This document shows positions 1 to 5,266 of a DNA stretch of 5,443 bases, one piece after another. A program made the position numbers and the translations under genes. This DNA is from Rubritepida sp. GTDB lineage: Bacteria; Pseudomonadota; Alphaproteobacteria; Acetobacterales; Acetobacteraceae. Location of the stretch: assembly GCA_022843345.1 (NCBI GenBank), contig JALHNW010000152.1, positions 1 to 5,443 on the forward strand, written 5' to 3'. How positions within the stretch are numbered: position 1 is the stretch's first letter; each line of letters begins with the position of its first letter. A model generated the notes under the pieces. The model worked only from the letters and a program-made list of their open reading frames with translations. It had not been told where the DNA came from and made no database searches.

Positions 1-315
1 CCCGCGCTGCCGAGCGGCGCCTTCCTCGCGCTCGGCACCGGGGGGAGCGACGCCGCCGGCCTGTCCGGCGAGCCGGTGGGCGGCGGCTACGCCCGCCAGC
101 GCGTCACCTTCACCGGCACGGGCACGCAGGCCAACGCGGAGGCGGTGCGCTTCACCTTCACCACCGCCGCCGGCACCTTCACCCATGCCGGGCTGTTCGA
201 CGCCGCGGCCGGCGGCAACCCGCTGACCTGGGCGGCGCTGTCGGCGCCCGCCTCGGTGGCCGGGCCGGGGACCGTGACCATCAACCCCGGCGCCTTCACC
301 ATCTCGGGCGAATAA
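1..315 (+). CDS. C-terminal part of a phage tail-fibre-like protein (5' end outside window)
   Basis: The frame is open from the first base to a TAA at 313-315, giving 104 residues of a protein that begins outside the window. It is rich in Gly, Ala and Thr, with alternating small and hydrophobic residues typical of beta-structure. The pattern GGGYARQRVTF (residues 27-37), then FTHAGLFDAAAGGNPLTWAA (60-79) and a final GTVTINPGAFTIS segment matches, from memory, the end of small tail-fibre-like proteins of phages and prophages (mycobacteriophage Gp80-like). In these a YxR..F strand is followed by 'THxGxxDA..GGnxL..g.L' and 'GdtvxfxxGaltit'. No signal or membrane segment is visible in this part. 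No other phage gene is visible in the window, so it may be a prophage edge, a domesticated tail protein, or a bacterial surface protein using the same fold. The family call is moderate; that this is a real coding end is well supported by the terminator-like hairpin just after the stop. Confidence 0.62.
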   Translation, partial: PALPSGAFLALGTGGSDAAGLSGEPVGGGYARQRVTFTGTGTQANAEAVRFTFTTAAGTFTHAGLFDAAAGGNPLTWAALSAPASVAGPGTVTINPGAFTISGE

Positions 316-321
316 GGCCCC

Positions 322-354
322 TCCCCGGCCCTGCGCGCCGCGCAGGGCTGGGGA
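322..354 (+). terminator. Strong GC-rich terminator-like hairpin after the tail-like gene
   Basis: TCCCCGGCCCTGCGC (322-336) pairs with GCGCAGGGCTGGGGA (340-354) around a three-base GCC loop. All 15 positions pair in RNA, one of them a G-U wobble (327 with 349). It begins seven bases after the TAA stop at 313-315. No T-run follows, so it is not a textbook intrinsic terminator, but such hairpins are common gene ends in GC-rich genomes. It would separate the tail-like gene from the regulator downstream. Confidence 0.7.
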
Positions 355-369
355 CATCCATGGCGACGC

Positions 370-399
370 TTGAAACGCGCCTCCCACCGGCCCTACTTT
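370..399 (+). promoter_or_regulatory. Candidate promoter of the FNR-type gene
   Basis: TTGAAA at 370-375 matches the -35 consensus in five of six bases. With an 18-base spacer it is followed by TACTTT at 394-399, a poor -10 match (three of six). It lies between the hairpin at 322-354 and the ribosome binding site at 411-416, which would give a short leader. The placement is sensible but the -10 is weak. Confidence 0.3.
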
Positions 400-410
400 G
401 CCGCTTGGAC

Positions 411-416
411 GAGGAG
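411..416 (+). promoter_or_regulatory. Ribosome binding site that fixes the start of the FNR-type gene
   Basis: GAGGAG lies eight bases upstream of the GTG at 425. The alternative in-frame TTG at 398 has no purine-rich sequence at a suitable distance. The GTG start also places the first two cluster cysteines at residues 20 and 23, the same numbers as in E. coli FNR. Confidence 0.7.
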
Positions 417-424
417 CAGAGCCG

Positions 425-1171
425 GTGAACCCATTGGACGCCACGCGCACCGCCGCGCGGGATGCCACGCGGCCCGACCCGTGCATCGGCTGCGGCGGCC
501 GCCTTACCGGGCTGTGCCAGCCGCTCGACGCCGCGGCGCTGGACGACATCTCCTCGGAAAGCGAGCGCTTCGCGCAGCCCGCGCGCTCGCTGCTGTTCCG
601 CGAGGGGGACCAGGCGAGCCGCGCCTTCTCCATCGGCGCGGGCATCGTGAAGCTGTCCCGCCTGCTGGCCGACGGCAAGCAGCAGGTGGTGGGCTTCCGC
701 TTCCCCGGCGACATCGTCGGCTACGGCGCCAGCGCTGCCTATCCGTACGACGCGGAGCTGCTGACCGCGGGCTCCTTCTGCAAGATCGAGCGCCGGCGGC
801 TCGACGCGCTGCTGCGCCGCTACCCGGTGATGGAGCGCCGGCTGCTGGACATGTGCCTGGCCGAGCTGGCGGCGACGCAGGAGCAGCTGGTCACCGTCGG
901 CCGCCGCTCCGCCGAGGCGCGCGTCGCCTCCTTCCTGCTGGGGCTGGAGGAGGCGTACCGCCGCCGCGGCGCGGTGCCCGACCCGCTGCCCATGCCGATG
1001 ACGCGCTCCGACATCGGCGACTTCCTGGGGCTGACGCTGGAAACGGTGAGCCGGACCTTCACCGCCTTCAAGAAGGCGAAGTGGATCGAGGAGCCGGCGC
1101 ACCAGAAGCTGCGGGTGCTGGACCGCGAGACTCTGGGGGATCTCGCGGAAGGCATCGTGCAGGACCTCTGA
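425..1171 (+). CDS. fnr: FNR/FnrL-type oxygen-sensing transcriptional regulator (Crp/Fnr family)
   Basis: This 248-residue protein has the length and order of an FNR. The N-terminal motif C20-x2-C23-x7-C31 and a fourth cysteine C119 (in GSFCKIE) match the ligands of the oxygen-labile [4Fe-4S] cluster; the x7 spacing is, from memory, the alphaproteobacterial FnrL/FnrN form (E. coli has x5). The cyclic-nucleotide-binding-like barrel spans about residues 35-130 (RSLLFREGDQASRAFSIGAG, FRFPGDIVGY). The dimer helix covers about 133-165, ending in GRRSAEARVASF. The C-terminal helix-turn-helix MTRSDIGDFLGLTLETVSR (192-210) is nearly identical to E. coli FNR; its ETVSR recognition helix predicts binding to TTGAT-N4-ATCAA. 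The likely role is switching transcription at low oxygen in the cytoplasm. It converges with the DUF892 gene, with only 16 bases between the stops. I chose the GTG start for its ribosome binding site. The TTG at 398 would add nine residues. The symbol is generic; FnrL, FnrN or AadR could be the local name. Confidence 0.93.
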   Translation: MNPLDATRTAARDATRPDPCIGCGGRLTGLCQPLDAAALDDISSESERFAQPARSLLFREGDQASRAFSIGAGIVKLSRLLADGKQQVVGFRFPGDIVGYGASAAYPYDAELLTAGSFCKIERRRLDALLRRYPVMERRLLDMCLAELAATQEQLVTVGRRSAEARVASFLLGLEEAYRRRGAVPDPLPMPMTRSDIGDFLGLTLETVSRTFTAFKKAKWIEEPAHQKLRVLDRETLGDLAEGIVQDL

Positions 1172-1172
1172 G

Positions 1173-1189
1173 GGGGCGGATCGCGCCCT
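1173..1189. terminator. Small hairpin between the convergent stop codons
   Basis: GGGCG (1174-1178) pairs with CGCCC (1184-1188) around GATCG, with one further wobble pair (1173 with 1189). It sits between the TGA of the FNR-type gene (1169-1171) and the minus-strand TAG of the DUF892 gene (1188-1190), and overlaps the latter. It could slow polymerase from either side, but the stem is short and no T-run follows in either direction. Confidence 0.3.
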
Positions 1190-1685
1190 ACGCGTCCGCC
1201 GCCGCCTCGGGGTTCAGCACCGCCTCGGCCAGGCGCGAGAGCAGCTCGTCGGTCTGCTTCTCCTCGGCCAGGTTCTGGTCGAGGAGGCCCACCACATCCT
1301 GCTTCCCGGCCGCCTTCGCCCAGGCGATCAGCGTGCCGTAGCGCGCGATCTCGTAGTGCTCCACGCATTGCGCGGCCGCCAGCAGGCCGGCGTCGCGCAC
1401 CGGGCCGGGCTCGGGCTCCTCCTCGATCAGCTCGCTCGCCTCCTCCAGGATGCCGTTCATCGCCTCGCAGGTGACGCCCTGGGCGCGCTTGCCCAGGATC
1501 TCGAACACCTGCTGGAGGCGCTCGACCTGGCCCTGGGTCTGTTCCTTGTGCAGGGTGAAGGCCTGCTTCAGCTCCGGGTGCTGGGCGGCGCGGGCCTGCT
1601 TGGTCAGCGCCTTCAGCACCTGGCGCTCGGCGTAGTAGACGTCCTTCAGCGTGTCCAGGAACAGCTTGTCCATCGTCATCGGCAT
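1188..1685 (-). CDS. DUF892/YciF-type ferritin-like protein
   Basis: This 165-residue, mostly helical protein matches the DUF892 (YciE/YciF) family of ferritin-like four-helix proteins in length and motifs. The first helix carries MDKLFLDTLKDVYYAERQ (residues 5-22, Glu20). The second has LHKEQTQGQVERLQQVFE (45-62), followed by the family's Cys-x-Ala-Met signature (73-76). The third is VEHYEIARYG (108-117) and the fourth LAEEKQTDELL (139-149). The conserved Glu and His residues are the expected di-metal ligands. No signal peptide is seen, so it should be cytoplasmic. Family members are linked to general, osmotic or oxidative stress; the biochemical role is poorly defined. GGAGAG at 1693-1698, seven bases upstream, supports the first ATG over Met3 or Met5. 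It follows the hydrolase-like gene by 18 bases and may be co-transcribed with it. Confidence 0.92.
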   Translation of the reverse strand: MPMTMDKLFLDTLKDVYYAERQVLKALTKQARAAQHPELKQAFTLHKEQTQGQVERLQQVFEILGKRAQGVTCEAMNGILEEASELIEEEPEPGPVRDAGLLAAAQCVEHYEIARYGTLIAWAKAAGKQDVVGLLDQNLAEEKQTDELLSRLAEAVLNPEAAADA

Positions 1686-1692
1686 GGCAGGT

Positions 1693-1698
1693 CTCTCC
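1693..1698 (-). promoter_or_regulatory. Ribosome binding site of the DUF892 gene
   Basis: On the minus strand GGAGAG lies seven bases before the ATG at 1685-1683, inside the 18-base gap after the hydrolase-like gene. No room for a promoter exists in this gap, so any separate promoter would have to lie within the upstream gene. Confidence 0.65.
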
Positions 1699-1703
1699 GT
1701 TGG

Positions 1704-2807
1704 TCAGGCCGCGCGGGATGCGCGGCGGGCGGGGGTGGCGAGCGCGTTGAGCGCGGCCACGGCGCGCACCTGGCCGGGGCGCAGGTGGCGGTGCTGCACG
1801 GCGTCGCGCAGGATGGGGCCGCAGGGCACGTGGCGGTCGTTGTCCCACCCGGCGTAGTCCATCACCGGGTAGATGCAGGCGCCCTCCACCGGCACGCCGG
1901 CCTCCAGCGCGCGGCCCAGCTCCTCGGCGACGTAGGCGAGCCACATGTCGCCGCGCGGCTCCTCCGCTCCCGTCTCGGCCAGCATCAGAGGCTTGCGGAA
2001 GCGGGCATGCGCGTCGGCCAGCAGGCCGGCGAGGCGGCGGAAGCGGCCGTCATCCCACCAGATCTGCGGCCCGTCCCAGACCCACTGGTTGTGCGGGTAG
2101 TGGTTGAAGCCCACGATGTCGATCGCGTCCCGGTCCTCGGCCAGCAGCCAGTCCACGATGGCGAAGGAGCCCTCGTTGTGCCCGGCGGCCAGGCGCGCGG
2201 CCTCCGGGTCGCCGGGTTCGGGCACCACGTTGATCAGCGGCTCGGCCACGATCACCGGCTCGCGCGCGCCGGCGCGGCGCAGCTCCGAGACGACGGCGAG
2301 GTGGGCGCGGAAGAGCTGGCGCTTCAGGTCGTCGCCGCGGCCCTCCAGCCAGGGCTCGAAATGGCCCATGTCGCCGCCGGCCCAGGCCCAGAAGGACATC
2401 TCGTTCACCGGCACCCAGCCGGCCACGGGCGCCCCTTCGTCGCGCAGCAGGCGGACCGCGGCGCGCGCCAGGCGGGCGACGCGGGCGGGAAAGTCCGTCG
2501 CCATCACGTCCACGCCCTCGGGGACGCCCCAGTGGCAGATGTCCCACACCACCTCCACGCCGTTGTCGCGCGCGGCACGGATGACCGGCAGCGCGGAGGA
2601 CCAGTCGAAACGGCCCTCCCGCTGCTCGATCAGGTGCCAGCGCAGCGCCTCGCGCGTGGACAGGATGCCGGTCTCGCGCATCAGCGCGTAGTCGCGCGCC
2701 GCGTGCGTGTCGTGCGCGGAACTCGCGATGGTGTCCACGCGCCGCCGGTCGCGCCGGCGATGCGTGGATCCCTCGAAGCCGCCCAGCGCGAAGGAGCGGA
2801 ACGGCAT
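1704..2807 (-). CDS. Clan-A glycoside hydrolase-like protein (GH1-like, divergent)
   Basis: This 367-residue protein reads as a (beta/alpha)8 glycosidase. An N-terminal FALGGFEGSTHRRRDRRR (residues 6-23) is followed by LRWHLIE (55-61) and VVWDICHWG (86-94). A candidate acid/base Glu136 lies in WVPVNEMSFW, and a candidate nucleophile Glu278 in LMLAETGAE. These fit the clan-A rule of an Asn-Glu at the end of strand 4 and a Glu at the end of strand 7. FNHYPHNQWVWD (234-245) and IYPVMDYAGWDN (312-323) probably line the pocket. From memory, homologues are labelled 'family 1 glycosylhydrolase' or 'beta-glucosidase'. It is much shorter than usual GH1 enzymes (about 450 residues), and TFNEP/TENG are only partly matched, so the substrate is unknown. 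No signal peptide is seen. The ATG overlaps the stop of the upstream fusion gene (TGATG), which implies translational coupling and a shared glycan pathway. The longer open frame running upstream to 3176 is overlap with that gene, not an N-terminal extension. Confidence 0.85.
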   Translation of the reverse strand: MPFRSFALGGFEGSTHRRRDRRRVDTIASSAHDTHAARDYALMRETGILSTREALRWHLIEQREGRFDWSSALPVIRAARDNGVEVVWDICHWGVPEGVDVMATDFPARVARLARAAVRLLRDEGAPVAGWVPVNEMSFWAWAGGDMGHFEPWLEGRGDDLKRQLFRAHLAVVSELRRAGAREPVIVAEPLINVVPEPGDPEAARLAAGHNEGSFAIVDWLLAEDRDAIDIVGFNHYPHNQWVWDGPQIWWDDGRFRRLAGLLADAHARFRKPLMLAETGAEEPRGDMWLAYVAEELGRALEAGVPVEGACIYPVMDYAGWDNDRHVPCGPILRDAVQHRHLRPGQVRAVAALNALATPARRASRAA

Positions 2808-2809
2808 CA
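2805..2809 (-). promoter_or_regulatory. Stop-start overlap (TGATG) coupling two genes
   Basis: On the minus strand the TGA stop of the glycosyltransferase-mutase gene (2809-2807) shares one base with the ATG start of the hydrolase-like gene (2807-2805). No strong Shine-Dalgarno sequence is seen just upstream, where the bases read GAGCGCGCCTG. Initiation therefore probably depends on ribosomes finishing the upstream gene. Confidence 0.8.
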
Positions 2810-5098
2810 GGCGCGCTCGGCGGAGGCCACCTGGGTCGCGCCGCGCATCGCGCCGCCGCCCTGCGCCGGCAGCAGCCGCTTGGCCGTCGCCAGCGCCTGG
2901 CCCACCACCTGGTCCATGTTCATGTAGCGGTAGGTGCCCAGGCGGCCGAGGAAGGTGACGTTGCGCTCCGCATCCGCCAGCGCCTCGTACTTCTTGAACA
3001 GCGCCGCGTTGGCGGGGTTGGGGATGGGGTAGTAGGGCTCGCCCTCCGCCATCGGGTATTCGCGGCACAGGCTGGACTTCGCGTGGGCCTGCCCGGTGAG
3101 GTGCTTGAACTCGGTGGTTCGCGTGAAGGGCACGCCGGCGGCGGGCTGGTTCACCGTGCCCACCGGCAGCACCCATTCATGGTCCACCGTCTCGTGCTCG
3201 AAGCGCAGCGAGCGGTAGGGCAGCGCGCCGTAGCGGTGGCCGAAATAGGCGTCCACCGGGCCGGTGTAGATGATGTGCCCGAACTCGCCCTTCGGCACCT
3301 CCGCGAAGTCCACGCCGACCATGGTGGTGATGTTGCGGTGGTCGAGCATGTTCTCGAACATGCGCGTGTAGCCGTGCAGCGGCATGCACTGGTGCTTGTC
3401 GGTGAAGTAGCGGTCATCCGTGTTGGTGCGCGTGGGCACGCGCGCCGTCACCGACTTGTCGAGCTGCGAGGGGTCGAGGCCCCACTGCTTGCGGGTGTAG
3501 CCTTCGAAGAACAGCTCGTAGAGGCGCTTGCCCACGGCGCCGATCACGAAGTCCTTCGCGGTGCGGACCTCGCCCGTCGGCTCGGCCAGGCTGTCCAGGA
3601 AGGACTGCGCCGCGGCGTCGTCGGCCAGGCTGACCTCGAACAGCTTCTCCAGCGTCGTGCGATTGATGGGCATGGGCAGCAGCTGCCCCTCCACCTCCGC
3701 CAGCACGCGGTGCTCGTAGGGGCGCCACTGGGTGAAGCGGCTGAGGTAGGCCAGCACCTCGTCGCTGTTGGTGTGGAAGATGTGCGGGCCGTAGCGGTGG
3801 ATCAGCAGGCCAGACGCGTCCTCGTGGTCGTAGGCGTTGCCGGCGATGTGCTGGCGGCGGTCAACCACCAGCACGCGGTGCCCGGCGGAGGCGATGCGCT
3901 CGGCCATCACCGAGCCGGCGAAGCCCGCGCCCACCACCAGGTAGTCGGCCTGGCGCGAGGGCACGACGCGCAGCGCGGGGGCGGAGACGCCGTTGCGCGC
4001 GGCGGCGCGGTGGACCAGCGCGGCCATGGCGGCGTGGATGCCGTCCCAGCTCATCGCGTCGAGCATCGAATCCACCTGCGCCTGGCCGGGCAGCGCCGTC
4101 CAGCGCAGCGCGCGGTCGCAGGCGGCGACGAAGGCCTCCGCCGAGCCGGCCACCTGCACCGCCTCCATCCCCTCGTAGCGCGAGACGACGTCGGCGACGG
4201 GGGTGGAGACGACGGGCTTGCCGCCGGCCAGGTATTCGGGCGCCTTGGTCGGGCTGATGAAGCGCGTCGCCTCGTTCAGCGCGAAGGGCATCAGCGCCAC
4301 GTCCCAGTTGGCGAGGTAGCCGGGCAGCTCCTTGTAGTCGCGCCCGCCCAGCCAGTGGATGTTGGCGGCGCGCGGCAGCTCCTCCTCGCTCACCTTCACC
4401 ACGGGGCCGACCATGACCACCTGCCAGTCCGGCCGCGCCGCGGCGACGGCGCGGACCAGATCCAGGTCCAGCCGCTCGTCGATCACGCCGAAGTAGCCCA
4501 GGCGCGGGCGGGCCAGCGGGGACTGGTCCGCCGGGTCGGGCAGGCCGGCCAGCGCCTTGGCGAAATGCGCGCGGTCCACGCCCGAGGGGAAGCAATGGAT
4601 GTTGGCGTGCAGGTGCTTCTTCGCCTCGAAGAGCGAGCGCCCGCCGGTGAACACCACGTCCGCCTCGGCGATCAGGTTGCGCTCCAGCTCCGGCAGGTCG
4701 GTGCGGGCGAAGCGGAAGGCGGACAGCTCGTCCATGATGTCGTAGGCCAGCGCCTTCCAGCGGGCGTGCGAGGACCAGGACCGCATGGCCGGCGTGTAGT
4801 ACCAGGCGATGCCGGGGCCATTGGCCTCCAGCAGCGTGTCGAGCATGGCCGGCAGCGCCTCCTCGCCCACGCCGTGCGGCAAATGCGGGGTGCAGATGGT
4901 GACGCCGGTGCGCGGGCAGGGCTGCATGTGCAGGCGCGCCTCGCTCCCATGCACCGGCTCCTCGATGAAGAAGACGGGGCGGGTGCGGGCGAAGCGGGAC
5001 ATGAGATGCTGCGGCCGCTGGAACACGCCACCCCACCGCAGGTGCGAGAAGCAGTAGATCGGCAGGGCATCGGTGCTCGGGCGGGCGGAGCCATCCAT
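2807..5098 (-). CDS. glf: Fusion of a glycosyltransferase with UDP-galactopyranose mutase
   Basis: This 763-residue protein has two full enzyme domains. Residues about 12-365 form a GT-B glycosyltransferase: PIYCFSHLRWGGVFQRPQHL (13-32) resembles TuaH-like and related transferases, and SPTKAPEYLAGGKPVVSTP (282-300) is the nucleotide-sugar-binding segment of GT4-type enzymes. After a linker (about 366-383), residues 384-745 form UDP-galactopyranose mutase, which interconverts UDP-galactopyranose and UDP-galactofuranose with reduced FAD. Visible are the FAD motif VVGAGFAGSVMAE (388-400), GPHIFHTN (437-444), GYTRKQWG (533-540, the conserved Trp), TGPVDAYFGHRYGALPYRSL (612-631), PYYPIPN (688-694) and the C-terminal GRLGTYRYMNMDQVV (718-732). 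The second domain is about the size of stand-alone Glf (around 365-390 residues). No signal or membrane segment is seen, so it should be cytoplasmic or peripheral. It heads a minus-strand block and overlaps the hydrolase-like gene by one base. The transferase's donor and acceptor are unknown; use of the galactofuranose product is an inference. ATG 5098 is preferred; GTG 5143 is also possible. Confidence 0.92.
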   Translation of the reverse strand: MDGSARPSTDALPIYCFSHLRWGGVFQRPQHLMSRFARTRPVFFIEEPVHGSEARLHMQPCPRTGVTICTPHLPHGVGEEALPAMLDTLLEANGPGIAWYYTPAMRSWSSHARWKALAYDIMDELSAFRFARTDLPELERNLIAEADVVFTGGRSLFEAKKHLHANIHCFPSGVDRAHFAKALAGLPDPADQSPLARPRLGYFGVIDERLDLDLVRAVAAARPDWQVVMVGPVVKVSEEELPRAANIHWLGGRDYKELPGYLANWDVALMPFALNEATRFISPTKAPEYLAGGKPVVSTPVADVVSRYEGMEAVQVAGSAEAFVAACDRALRWTALPGQAQVDSMLDAMSWDGIHAAMAALVHRAAARNGVSAPALRVVPSRQADYLVVGAGFAGSVMAERIASAGHRVLVVDRRQHIAGNAYDHEDASGLLIHRYGPHIFHTNSDEVLAYLSRFTQWRPYEHRVLAEVEGQLLPMPINRTTLEKLFEVSLADDAAAQSFLDSLAEPTGEVRTAKDFVIGAVGKRLYELFFEGYTRKQWGLDPSQLDKSVTARVPTRTNTDDRYFTDKHQCMPLHGYTRMFENMLDHRNITTMVGVDFAEVPKGEFGHIIYTGPVDAYFGHRYGALPYRSLRFEHETVDHEWVLPVGTVNQPAAGVPFTRTTEFKHLTGQAHAKSSLCREYPMAEGEPYYPIPNPANAALFKKYEALADAERNVTFLGRLGTYRYMNMDQVVGQALATAKRLLPAQGGGAMRGATQVASAERA

Positions 5099-5107
5099 GG
5101 GTGCGGG

Positions 5108-5113
5108 TCCTTT
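5108..5113 (-). promoter_or_regulatory. Ribosome binding site favouring the ATG at 5098
   Basis: AAAGGA on the minus strand lies nine bases before the ATG at 5098-5096. A competing GAGGAA (5154-5149) lies five bases before an in-frame GTG at 5143-5141 and would add 15 residues (MPASGFHPRRKGPAP) without recognisable conservation. I prefer the ATG because the transferase fold begins soon after it, but the choice is not certain. Confidence 0.5.
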
Positions 5114-5191
5114 GCGGCGTGGGTGGAAACCCGACGCCGGCACGCACGTTCCTCGGCCTTCTGGAGGGCCCGTTCACGCTGGCTGGCGGTG

Positions 5192-5218
5192 AGTATCCGA
5201 CAGGCGTGTAACGGTCAG
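5192..5218 (-). promoter_or_regulatory. Weak candidate promoter for the fusion gene
   Basis: On the minus strand CTGACC (5218-5213, four of six to TTGACA) is followed after 15 bases by GATACT (5197-5192, close to TATAAT-type -10 boxes). The spacing is shorter than ideal. It is the most promoter-like pair I found in the gap between upp and the fusion gene, and it would leave a leader of roughly 85 bases before the ATG at 5098. Confidence 0.22.
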
Positions 5219-5226
5219 CTTCCGTT
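5210..5226. repeat. Inverted repeat overlapping the candidate -35
   Basis: AACGG (5210-5214) and CCGTT (5222-5226) are perfect inverted arms around a seven-base spacer, TCAGCTT. The arms overlap the candidate -35 element of the minus-strand promoter, a usual position for a repressor operator. Five-base arms can occur by chance, and no known regulator is assigned. Confidence 0.3.
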
Positions 5227-5232
5227 CAGGTT

Positions 5233-5256
5233 GCATGCGCCGCAGCATGAACATGC
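5233..5256. repeat. Cluster of GCATG/CATGC inverted repeats downstream of upp
   Basis: The palindrome GCATGC (5233-5238) is followed by GCATG (5245-5249) and CATGC (5252-5256). CATGC (5234-5238) can pair with GCATG (5245-5249) over a six-base loop. GCATG and CATGC at 5245-5256 form a second dyad around AA. It begins about 11 bases beyond the upp stop on the minus strand. It could be part of a transcription end or an operator; no T-run follows, so termination is unproven. Confidence 0.3.
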
Positions 5257-5266
5257 CTGGAATGTA

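Noticed and set aside
316..424. FNR box (TTGAT-N4-ATCAA) upstream of the FNR-type gene
   Set aside because: I looked for both half sites here and in 5099-5266. Only isolated TTGA-like fragments occur, with no matching second half.
296..1102. A 268-codon minus-strand frame opposite the FNR-type gene
   Set aside because: It has no motif, runs across the terminator-like hairpin at 322-354, and is antisense to a well-supported gene.
370..1341. A 323-codon plus-strand frame overlapping the FNR-type gene
   Set aside because: It is Arg/Ala/Gly-rich frame-shifted translation; the FNR motifs lie in the other frame (425-1171).
820..1944. A minus-strand open frame of 374 codons across the FNR/DUF892 junction
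   Set aside because: It reads as Arg/Ala/Pro-rich out-of-frame translation of DUF892 and antisense of the FNR-type gene, with no conserved motif.
1356..2927. A 523-codon plus-strand open frame opposite the DUF892 and hydrolase-like genes
   Set aside because: It is rich in Ala, Gly, His, Val and Leu with no recognisable motif, and spans the opposite strand of two genes with clear family motifs. Long antisense frames are expected in GC-rich DNA.
3861..5177. A 438-codon minus-strand frame within the fusion gene
   Set aside because: It is low-complexity Arg/Ala/Gly/Pro sequence in a second frame of the glycosyltransferase domain, whose real motifs lie in the 2807-5098 frame.
5099..5266. Riboswitch or small RNA in the gap between upp and the fusion gene
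   Set aside because: Only short dyads are present; no extended conserved secondary structure or terminator with a T-run could be traced by eye.
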